A stretch of DNA of 21,298 nucleotides from UBA668 sp039796575 (lineage in GTDB: Bacteria; Actinomycetota; Acidimicrobiia; Acidimicrobiales; Ilumatobacteraceae): positions 1 to 21,298 of the forward strand of contig JBDKJP010000028.1 of NCBI GenBank assembly GCA_039796575.1. The letters run 5' to 3'. Made by a program: the position numbers and the translations under genes. The notes beneath the pieces were generated by a model, which was not told where the DNA came from, ran no database searches, and was given only the letters and a program-made list of their open reading frames with translations. Each line of letters opens with the position of its first letter. Position 1 is the stretch's first letter. Positions 1 to 6,464 of the stretch are shown piece by piece.

Positions 1-2
1 CC

Positions 3-58
3 ACAGGGGCTCCCGCATTCGACGACGTAAGACACCGTCAGATTCGCAGAGCCCCTGT
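3..58. repeat. 10-bp inverted repeat at left edge
   Basis: A perfect 10-bp inverted repeat (ACAGGGGCTC at 3-12, GAGCCCCTGT at 49-58) encloses 36 bases. It lies just beyond the 3' end of the minus-strand cluster, so it could form a long-loop hairpin downstream of that transcript. No T-tract follows on either strand, so it is not a canonical intrinsic terminator. I could not fit a tRNA cloverleaf to it. Its function is unknown. Positions 59-98 hold nothing I recognise. Confidence 0.4.
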
Positions 59-98
59 ACCGCGCCCGGGGACCTACACCAGCACCCTCATCCCACCC

Positions 99-1301
99 TC
101 AGATCCGAAGCGCCATGAAACCTCGATGGCGGAGTCTCACGCCCGATTGTCGGCCCATCGGATTCAGGGCGGGCTGAGTTGGTCGAGGCGTGACCGGTCG
201 GATCTGCCGGCGTAGAGCAGTGCGCGGAAGCGGTCGTACTGAATCGGCGGATGCCGGCCTGTTCGCGGCCGCGTGGGCCACGCCGTCCTCGAGCCAGAAC
301 CGCACGCCGGTGGAGGCGGCGTTGAGCGCGCTCAGCTCTCGGAGCAGGTCGATGGTCTCCTCGACCGGGCCGACCAGCGGGGCGCTGACGCGCACCACGT
401 CGGGGTGGCCGTGGTGCAGCTGCAGCAGCACCTCGCGCCGGAAGCCGCCGATGGCCCAGGTGCCGCGCCCGCGGTCGAGCACTTGCAGTTCGCCGAGCTC
501 CTCGTCGACCTTCGGTGCCCACCGGTTGACCAGCGGCTGCACCAGCCACAGCGTGAGTCGCCACGAGTCGGCACGGATCTGCATGGCCGGTCGGGCGACG
601 CGGTCGCGTTCGACGATGCCGATCTCGACCGTGAGCTCGGCCGGCTCGTCGGCGGCGTCGAAGTCGGGGATCTTGCGCAGGAAGCTCTCCAGCACGAAGT
701 GGGGGATGGCCACCGTGGCGTCGCCGTCGTGGCGGATAGTGCGCACCCGGTACGTCGACCGGCTGGGCATGAAGTCGGTCCAGTCGATGTGCAGGCCCAC
801 CCATCCGTCGCCGACCTGCATCCACATCGGCGGCATCGGGTACGAGCTCTCGGACAGGCCGCTCGGCATGCACCGCGCCGACCACAGCATCCCGAGGAAC
901 TGACGGAATCCGACGGTGACGGCCGTGTCGCAGCGGAAGTCCCACGGCTCGGGTGCCACGTCGGTGGCGACCAGGTCGATGGCCGCGGTGGCCTCGCCCG
1001 AGGTGGCCACCACGGTGCGGTCGTCGGCGAGCGACAGCACGAGCGTGTCGTCGTCGAACATGTCGGCGAAGCGGCGGATGCGCTCGGACAGCGGCAACGG
1101 GCCGGCCGTGGTGGTGACCTCGGCGTCGTCGACGTCGATCACCAGCTGGCCGGTGTCGGCCTCGACGATCCACTGCCGCCCACCGGGTGCGGTGCGCAGG
1201 TGCATCGCCTCGCCCTTGGTCTCGTCGATGTCGATCGAGGCGACGGCGGCCCCGAGCAGCCACAGCTCGGCGTCGGTGACCGTGGTGATGAAGCCGCTCA
1301 T
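99..1301 (-). CDS. YbjN/secretion-chaperone-like protein, C-terminus probably frameshifted
   Basis: The uninterrupted frame gives 400 aa starting MSGFITTVTD; the start codon overlaps the upstream gene's stop (ATGA at 1298-1301), implying translational coupling. The protein is acidic, soluble, and has no signal peptide or membrane segment. The pattern of an elongated alpha/beta domain ending in 'LNAASTGVRFWLEDG' (about residues 320-335) recalls the YbjN / type III secretion chaperone fold, but this is a weak resemblance and I assign no function. Past about residue 345 the frame turns into Arg/Pro/Thr-rich sequence with poor third-position GC. The neighbouring frame instead reads QYDRFRALLYAGRSDRSRLD with good codon usage and stops at 164-166. 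A one-base insertion around 238-262 is therefore likely, and the intact protein would be about 378 aa encoded by 164-1301. Confidence 0.7.
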   Translation of the reverse strand: MSGFITTVTDAELWLLGAAVASIDIDETKGEAMHLRTAPGGRQWIVEADTGQLVIDVDDAEVTTTAGPLPLSERIRRFADMFDDDTLVLSLADDRTVVATSGEATAAIDLVATDVAPEPWDFRCDTAVTVGFRQFLGMLWSARCMPSGLSESSYPMPPMWMQVGDGWVGLHIDWTDFMPSRSTYRVRTIRHDGDATVAIPHFVLESFLRKIPDFDAADEPAELTVEIGIVERDRVARPAMQIRADSWRLTLWLVQPLVNRWAPKVDEELGELQVLDRGRGTWAIGGFRREVLLQLHHGHPDVVRVSAPLVGPVEETIDLLRELSALNAASTGVRFWLEDGVAHAAANRPASADSVRPLPRTALRRQIRPVTPRPTQPALNPMGRQSGVRLRHRGFMALRI

Positions 1302-1648
1302 CGCGGCACCACGAGGTGCACGGTCGACGCCGCGGACGGCGGCGCCACTGGACCGGCGGGGGCGCCGCCGGAGAACAGGCTCGGCCCGCCGCGCACGACG
1401 GTGACCTGCACGGTGCGACCGGCTGCGAGATCCTCGAGCAGGCAGACGAGGCGATCGAACTGCCGGGCGGTGAGGTCGCCGAAGCGCACGGTCTCGAGGT
1501 CGTCCTGCGTGGCCCACTCGGCCGGCACGGGCAGGCCGAGGTCTGTGGCGGCTCGGGCGAAGCGGCGCAGCTGCGGCTCGATGCGCATCATCCGCTCGTA
1601 CGTGGCGGCCATCACGGCGTCCATCTCGGCGGTCAGTTGTTCGTCCAT
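1298..1648 (-). CDS. 116-aa hypothetical protein
   Basis: A small acidic protein, MDEQLTAEMDAV..., with a good Shine-Dalgarno (AGAGGA about 5 bases before the ATG). The first 80 residues look helical and rich in Leu/Arg/Asp ('QLRRFARAATDLGLPVPAEW', 'RQFDRLVCLLEDLAAG'). The last 35 are Gly/Pro/Ala-rich and likely disordered. It overlaps the following 400-aa reading frame by 4 bp (ATGA), so the two products are probably made together and may be partners. I do not recognise the family. The 60 bp to the upstream gene (1649-1708) contains only an alternating GC run, compatible with a continuing operon. Confidence 0.7.
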   Translation of the reverse strand: MDEQLTAEMDAVMAATYERMMRIEPQLRRFARAATDLGLPVPAEWATQDDLETVRFGDLTARQFDRLVCLLEDLAAGRTVQVTVVRGGPSLFSGGAPAGPVAPPSAASTVHLVVPR

Positions 1649-1708
1649 CGGCGTTCCTCTCGTGCGGTGACACGGGGAGAACGCAACGCGCGGGCGCGCG
1701 CGTGACGG

Positions 1709-2134
1709 TCAGCTGGCGAGGACGGCGTCGACCATGGCGGCTTCCATCTGGTCGAGCTGGTCGTCGATGCGGCGGTGCGCCTTCTTGCGCTGCACGAACG
1801 GCATCGGCTTGGCGATGGCGAGCGCCACCCGGAGGCCTTCGACGGCCTTCAGCAGGTCGGCACGGGCCGGGTCGTCGTAGTTCGGGAACGCGCGCACCAC
1901 CACGGCGGCGAGCGACTCGACGCGCCGCTCGAGCGACTTCTGCCCGAACCGCGAGGTGGGGTCGGGCAGGCCGCGGCGGTCGGCGTTGCGGCGCTGGGCG
2001 CGCTGCTGCTGGGTCCAGTCGAGGACGATGCCGGGCGCGGCGATGAGCCGCTTGCGGACCTCTTCGTTGGACAGCACCTTCTGCGCGATCGCGATGGCCG
2101 TGACGACGGTGGGCTTGGGGATGAACTTCGCCAT
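1709..2134 (-). CDS. 141-aa hypothetical protein, helical and basic
   Basis: The reading frame starts MAKFIPKPTV and ends at 1709. The composition is basic and helical: an N-terminal mildly hydrophobic stretch (VVTAIAIAQKVL, about residues 9-20), an Arg-rich centre (QQQRAQRRNADRRG), and a C-terminal pair of amphipathic helices ending 'RRIDDQLDQMEAAMVDAVLA'. No recognisable catalytic motif and no signal peptide. It sits 40 bp downstream of the glycohydrolase-phosphatase gene on the same strand, so it is probably cotranscribed. No clear Shine-Dalgarno precedes the ATG. Function unknown; it could be a nucleic-acid- or membrane-associated accessory protein, which is conjecture from composition only. 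Confidence 0.65.
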   Translation of the reverse strand: MAKFIPKPTVVTAIAIAQKVLSNEEVRKRLIAAPGIVLDWTQQQRAQRRNADRRGLPDPTSRFGQKSLERRVESLAAVVVRAFPNYDDPARADLLKAVEGLRVALAIAKPMPFVQRKKAHRRIDDQLDQMEAAMVDAVLAS

Positions 2135-2174
2135 GTCGTGGGAGACGGTAGCGAGGATTTGCGGGGACGCGGGC

Positions 2175-3589
2175 TCAGGCCGGCCAGTGGTGCTGCAGGA
2201 ACTCGCGGAACACGGGGTTCCACGGGTCGAACCGCGGCCAGGCGTCGGTGAGCCAGTCGTGGGCCTCGGCGGGCGACATGCCGTTGCCGATGGCGTACGC
2301 CTGCACCACGAGTGCGGTGCGGCTGCGGCCGCCGTGGCAGTGCACCAGCACGTCGCGGCCCTCGGCCCGCCAGGCGCGCACGGTGGCCACCGCGTCGTTG
2401 ACCGCCGCGAGCAGCGCGGGGTTGTCGAGCGGGCCGGCCTGGTCGACCAGGTACACCTCGCGGCGGTTCGGCACGTGCCGGAACGCCGAACCGACCCGGC
2501 ACAGCGACAGCACGGCGAACTCGCGCTCGTGCGCCGCCTGCACCGCGGCCGACAGGTCGGCGGCGAACACGCCGGGCAGTAGCTCCTGCGGGCCGGCGGG
2601 CGACTCGGCGGGCGGCTCGCTGCCGTTGCCCACGCCGATGAGGGTGCGCGCCAGCGCCTGCAGGTCGGCGTTGTGGAACGTGACCTCGCCCTGCGGTGTG
2701 CGCAGCCGGCCGTGCACGTAGGTGGTGAACCGGCTGGGGATGGCCTGGATGCCGCACCGGGCCCCGGCCAGGGCGCCCGTGACGCACGCGACGGTGTCGG
2801 TGTCGTCGCCCAGATCGATGGCGGCGGTGACGGCGTCGTGGAACGTGGCGTGGTGCCGCACCGCCCACACGGCCTGCGCGAGGCAGGTCCACACCGAACC
2901 GTTGCCGGGCTCGGCGGGGTCGCGCCCGGGTTGCCAGTCGGGTGCCAGCATGCGGGCGAAGCGTTCGCGGTGCGGGTCGGGCACCAGCGCCACCACGTCG
3001 AGCACCTCGGCCACCGGGTCGGCGCCGAGGACGGTGCGGCGCACCAGTTCGGCCGCGATGGCCGCACCCCAGCCGGCGGCCGGGTCGTGGTGGGTGACCG
3101 CCGACTGCTGCACGGCGCCTGCATGCACTCGGCCGTGGTGTGGACGACGAAGGCGAGCGCGATGGGCGTGACGCGCATGAGTGCGCCGTTGCCCGCGCTG
3201 CGCCCGAGTGCCTGGTGCGCGGCCTCGGCGGCACCGTCGACCGTGGGTCGCCGCAGCGCCGTGCGGGTGATGACCCCGACGTCGGGCGCGTCGGAGGCCC
3301 ACACCGCCCACCGTGCGAACAGGTCGGCGGGGTGCACCTCGCCGTGCTCGACCAGCGACTGGGCGAGCGCCAATGCCATCTGGGTGTCGTCGGTGAACTC
3401 GCCCGGCCGCCACCCGAACCCGCCGCCGCCCAGCATCTCGCCGCACCCACCGAGCACCGGCTGGGGGAACGTGGCGCGGTAGCGGCCGCCGGGCTGGAAC
3501 TCGAAGGGCGCGCCGAGGGCGTCGCCGACGGCGGAACCGACGAGTGCGCCGACGGCGGCGTGCTGCTGCGGGGTGGTGAGGGGGTTCAT
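2175..3589 (-). pseudogene. ADP-ribosylglycohydrolase fused to dual-specificity phosphatase, frameshifted
   Basis: The start MNPLTTPQQH overlaps the upstream stop (ATGA at 3586-3589). The N-terminal domain has the DraG/ARH signatures: GDALGAPFE (residues 22-30), GEFTDDTQM (63-71, the Thr-Asp-Asp metal site), AGNGALMR (132-139), and later GDDTDTVA (about 263-270). These enzymes remove ADP-ribose from proteins or nucleic acids using two Mg2+ ions. The C-terminal domain has the Cys-phosphatase loop HCHGGRSRT, with nucleophile Cys about 418 and Arg six residues later, as in dual-specificity phosphatases. The frame breaks at 3114-3119: GCGCC where GCGGCC would restore 'CMQAAVQQSAV'. With one base restored the product is a clean 471 aa. 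Both halves keep active-site motifs, so either the break is a sequencing error or inactivation is very recent. Cellular substrates are unknown; it lies amid sigma-factor and vWA genes. Confidence 0.85.
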
Positions 3590-4314
3590 CGTGGTGCGCG
3601 CTCCAAGCTGGTGAGGAGGTGCTGGAGGGTGGTGTCGGCGGCCTGCCAGTTGGCGGGTGCCAGCAGTTGCTCGAGCGCGTCGTGGAAGTGGTGTCGTTCC
3701 TGCTCGGTGAGCGCGGGGGTGGCCCGTGCGGCCGCCGCCGCGGCGGCCGCGGTGCCCGGTGCGGCCATGCCGCGGGCGTGGTCGACCGTGCTGCCGAGCT
3801 CGCGGAGCAGTCGTGCGAGCTGGTCGGTGCGGTCGCGTCGGTGCACCGCCTCGGCCACCTGCCGGAGCGATCTCGACACGGCCGCCGCCTGGCCCGGTGG
3901 GGGCGCGCCGGTGCCACCGCACAGCGCGGGGAGCGCGGTGCGGCGGAGTTGCGCGAGGGGGACGGTGGCGGTGGCGTTCGCGAGGGCTCGGGCACGGGCC
4001 AGTGGGTCGTCGACCTCGTGGAGTGCGTGGTGGGCGGTGGTGATGAGGGATTCGACGACCGGCTGGAGCGCTGCCGGCAGCGGGAGCCGCCCCTCGGCGA
4101 ACCGAGCGGCGGCGAACACGAACTGGAACCGGTGGAGGTGGGGGTGGCCGGCGGCGTCGCCGTCGGCCACCGGGGCCCACTCCACGGAGGTGTCGGCATC
4201 GGGGGCGTCGGTGCGCAGTTGGTGCGCATCGACCTCCCCGAGATGGATGACGCCACTCAGCACGTCGGCACCGGGCCGATAGCGCAGGGTGACCGGAGCA
4301 GTGGTGCTGCTCAT
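3586..4314 (-). CDS. 242-aa hypothetical protein
   Basis: MSSTTAPVTLRYRPG... is coupled at both ends: its ATG overlaps the sigma factor stop (4311-4314) and its stop overlaps the glycohydrolase start (3586-3589). The first 80 residues suggest a beta-rich unit ('VTLRYRPGADVLSG', 'HRFQFVFAAARFAEG'). Residues 80-240 are predominantly helical, with an alanine run around residue 190 encoded by a GC-only palindromic stretch. No membrane segment, no signal peptide, no motif I recognise. Its place directly after a sigma factor gene makes an anti-sigma or sigma-partner role conceivable, but no anti-sigma zinc motif (HxxxCxxC) is present, so this is only positional inference. Confidence 0.7.
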   Translation of the reverse strand: MSSTTAPVTLRYRPGADVLSGVIHLGEVDAHQLRTDAPDADTSVEWAPVADGDAAGHPHLHRFQFVFAAARFAEGRLPLPAALQPVVESLITTAHHALHEVDDPLARARALANATATVPLAQLRRTALPALCGGTGAPPPGQAAAVSRSLRQVAEAVHRRDRTDQLARLLRELGSTVDHARGMAAPGTAAAAAAAARATPALTEQERHHFHDALEQLLAPANWQAADTTLQHLLTSLERAPR

Positions 4315-4937
4315 GCGGGGGACTCCTGTTGGTGGGGCATCGCCGCGTGGTGCTGGCGGATGCGGCGGCGGGTGGCGTTGAGCCGGCGGCTGACCGTCTC
4401 GCGTGCCTGGCCCTTCATGCGGGCGACCTCGAGCACCGTGTAGCCGCACCCGTCGACGAGCAGCAGCTCGTGCAGGTCGGCGCGGCTGACACCCACACAG
4501 CATCGCCGCAGCGACTCGAGTGCGTCGAGGAATGCGACCGTGGCGCTGTCGAACTCGGCGTGCACGTCGCGCGCCGTGGCGAACAGCTCGTCGCCGCCGT
4601 CGAGCCCGGTGGCGTTGCCCGACACGTACGGCCGGCCGGGGGTGAGCAGGCCGTCGGCGCCGCGGTGGAGGCGGACGCCTTCGCTGCGCTGCGCCCGCTC
4701 ACGCCGGTCGAACGAGATGCCGGCGTGCTTGGTGCGGCGCCGGGCGTAGACCACCGGGTCGGGGTAGCGGGCCATGATGACCTCGGGACGTCGCGCCACT
4801 TCGAGGGCGATGTCCTGGGCGATGTCGTCGGCGTCGAAGCCGTGCCGGACGAGTGCGACGCAGCGCACCACTTCACGGTGGACCGCCGCGATGTAGCCGT
4901 GGATGGCCTGATCGAGGCGGGGAGTGGTGTTCGTCAT
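4311..4937 (-). CDS. ECF-like RNA polymerase sigma factor (divergent)
   Basis: A 208-aa protein starting MTNTTPRLDQ, with a strong Shine-Dalgarno (CAGGAG, about 8 bases upstream) that decides the start against longer frames. Residues about 32-45 (DADDIAQDIALEV) match the region-2 helix of sigma-70-family proteins, which contacts core polymerase. Residues about 160-198 (ELLLVDGCGYTVLEVARMKG followed by ETVSRRLNATRRRIR) form a region-4-type helix-turn-helix for -35 recognition. The 115 residues between are longer and less conserved than in typical ECF factors. No anti-sigma gene is recognisable nearby. It heads the ATGA-coupled set with the unknown 242-aa protein and the glycohydrolase-phosphatase, suggesting it controls this cluster or a linked regulon. 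A response-regulator-like HTH protein is a less likely alternative. Confidence 0.75.
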   Translation of the reverse strand: MTNTTPRLDQAIHGYIAAVHREVVRCVALVRHGFDADDIAQDIALEVARRPEVIMARYPDPVVYARRRTKHAGISFDRRERAQRSEGVRLHRGADGLLTPGRPYVSGNATGLDGGDELFATARDVHAEFDSATVAFLDALESLRRCCVGVSRADLHELLLVDGCGYTVLEVARMKGQARETVSRRLNATRRRIRQHHAAMPHQQESPA

Positions 4938-5100
4938 CGGCGTGCTCCTGTCCTGGTGTGACGACGTGGTGGGGTGGGTGTGCGAGGTGTTGGCCGGAGG
5001 CTCCTTTCGTGCTGCCCAGCTGCCCGATCCGCCCGGGCTGCGGGACGGTTCCCGTGGGCAAGGGTCAGTATGGAAAAGGGGTGTGACAGGGTTTCCGGGG
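4938..5100. other. intergenic gap between vWA and sigma genes
   Basis: These 163 bp separate two minus-strand genes. On the minus strand there is a short CGGGA-ACCG-TCCCG hairpin (about 5037-5050) without a T-tract, a purine-rich ribosome-binding segment next to the sigma start, and the relatively AT-rich segment CCTTTTCCATACTG (5068-5081). The last could include a -10 element for the sigma operon, but I cannot pair it convincingly with a -35. No coding potential is seen. Confidence 0.35.
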
Positions 5101-6375
5101 TCAGGCGGTGCCGTCCTGATCGGTGTCGTCCGAGTACTCCGTGCGCCGGCCCTTGCTGGCGCTGCGGCTGCGGGCCATGTGGCGCTTCGCGTCACCGGCG
5201 TCCCAGTGGCCGGCGGTGAGCCGGTCGGCGTCGAGCGACAGCTCGTGGACCAGTGCCTCGCTCATCGGCAGCTGCTGCGCGCTCAGCGCGCCACGGCGCA
5301 TGAACCCCGAGGCCTCCGCGTAGTCGCCGCGCTCGGCGGCCTCGCGGGCTTCGCGTCGGGCCTTCGCCACCTCGAGCCGCAGCACCTCCTCGGTCACCTC
5401 GGGCGACGCCCCGGGGTCCACCGCGTCGGGTCCGCCGTCGCCGGCACCGGCCGTGACCACCACGGGCACGGTCACGGTGTGCAGCGCGACGTCGCCGGCG
5501 GTGTCGGCCCAGCGGATGGTGAGCGTGGCCACGTCGATGGTGCCGGCCGCGGCGATGGGGCGGAGGTGGAACTTCGCCAGCACGCGCCGCTGCTCGCCGC
5601 CGTAGGCGTCGCCGAGCGCGACCTGCACGCCGTGCGCCACCTGGGTGACGGGGAACTCGTTGAGCACCGCGGTGGCGGCCACGGCCGACGACGGCGCGAT
5701 CTCGACCGACACGTTCTGGGCCACCACCGAGGCGAGCCCGCCGAACTCGTCGGCGAACACCTGGGCGGCCTGGTCGGGGCCGGCGCACCAGTAGTCGTTG
5801 CCCATGCCGGCGTCGGCGAGCGCGGCGAGGAGCACCTCGTCGTAGTCGTCGCTGAAGCCGATGAGCGACGTGGTGACGCCCTGGCGGTGGCCGCTCTTCA
5901 CGAGCGGGGCCAGCTTGCCGACGCCGGTGATGCCTTCGTTGGCCTGGCCGTCGGTGAGCAGGATGATGCGGCGCAGCGCGCCGGGGCGCTCGTCGCCGGT
6001 CAGCATCTCGAGCGCCTTCAGCCAGCCACCCGAGAGGTTGGTGGAGCCGCCGGCGTCGAGGGCGAGCACGGCGGGTGCGGCGCGGTCGGCGTCGTGCGTG
6101 CCGAGCGGCAGCACCAGTTGCGCGGACGAGTCGAACGCCACCACGCCGAGCCGGTCGTCGGGCCCGGCCAGCCGCAGCAGTTGCGCGGTGGCCTCGGTGA
6201 CGGCGGCGAGCGGTGCGCCGCCCATCGAGCCGGAGCGGTCGAGCACCACCACCACGTCGAGCGGGGCGCGCTGCATCGGGGTGGCCGGCGGCGCGGTGAG
6301 CTCCAGCATCACGTGCACCACTTCGTCGACGAGGACGGTGACGAGGGTGCGGTCGAACTTCACGGTGGGCTGCAT
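5101..6375 (-). CDS. von Willebrand factor A (vWA) domain protein
   Basis: A 424-aa cytoplasmic protein, MQPTVKFDRTLVTV..., with an excellent Shine-Dalgarno (AAGGAG, 6 bases before ATG). The vWA fold spans about residues 38-210 and carries a complete metal-ion-dependent adhesion site: DRSGSM (D46, S48, S50), the threonine in DAGGSTNLSGG, and LLTDGQANEG. A beta-sandwich-like region follows (about 220-330). The C-terminus has a charged helix (VTEEVLRLEVAKARREAREA) and an Arg/Ser-rich tail. No signal peptide or transmembrane helix, unlike secreted vWA proteins. Bacterial cytosolic vWA proteins usually act as metal-dependent scaffolds with MoxR ATPases or kinases. No MoxR gene is seen here; the neighbours are a sigma factor and glycohydrolase-phosphatase downstream and a divergent NERD-helicase. 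It lies 163 bp ahead of the sigma gene and may be in the same transcript. Confidence 0.85.
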   Translation of the reverse strand: MQPTVKFDRTLVTVLVDEVVHVMLELTAPPATPMQRAPLDVVVVLDRSGSMGGAPLAAVTEATAQLLRLAGPDDRLGVVAFDSSAQLVLPLGTHDADRAAPAVLALDAGGSTNLSGGWLKALEMLTGDERPGALRRIILLTDGQANEGITGVGKLAPLVKSGHRQGVTTSLIGFSDDYDEVLLAALADAGMGNDYWCAGPDQAAQVFADEFGGLASVVAQNVSVEIAPSSAVAATAVLNEFPVTQVAHGVQVALGDAYGGEQRRVLAKFHLRPIAAAGTIDVATLTIRWADTAGDVALHTVTVPVVVTAGAGDGGPDAVDPGASPEVTEEVLRLEVAKARREAREAAERGDYAEASGFMRRGALSAQQLPMSEALVHELSLDADRLTAGHWDAGDAKRHMARSRSASKGRRTEYSDDTDQDGTA

Positions 6376-6452
6376 GGCGGCTCCTTCTGGTCAGGGGGGA
6401 CGAGGAGCGAACGCAGCGAGGCCCGATGCGCGTGACGTGCCGGCGCCGCGGC

Positions 6453-6464
6453 GAGAATCGGGGG
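6453..6464 (+). promoter_or_regulatory. candidate -10 box and leaderless start of NERD-helicase gene
   Basis: GAGAAT (6453-6458) lies 6 bases before the ATG at 6465. There is no Shine-Dalgarno. The arrangement fits a -10 element driving a leaderless mRNA, as seen at four other starts in this window. The 89 bp between 6376 and 6464 are the shared divergent control region with the vWA gene. Confidence 0.35.

Noticed and set aside
3..58. tRNA or tmRNA end suggested by GGGGCTC/GAGCCCC arms
   Set aside because: No T-arm consensus or cloverleaf could be placed on either strand.
273..1670. Long plus-strand open frames opposite the left cluster, and similar long antisense frames across the window (for example 15923-18148 minus, 10316-12157 minus)
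   Set aside because: They are rich in Arg, Pro, Gly and His, lack domain motifs, and lie opposite genes with clear motifs; they come from high GC and few stops.
3728..3760. GC-only palindromic stretch
   Set aside because: It encodes an alanine run in the 242-aa protein; the symmetry follows from Ala codons, not from a regulatory site.
6426..6464. Upstream ATG of the NERD-helicase frame
   Set aside because: The added 13 residues are Arg/Cys-rich and the downstream ATG has a better placed -10-like hexamer.
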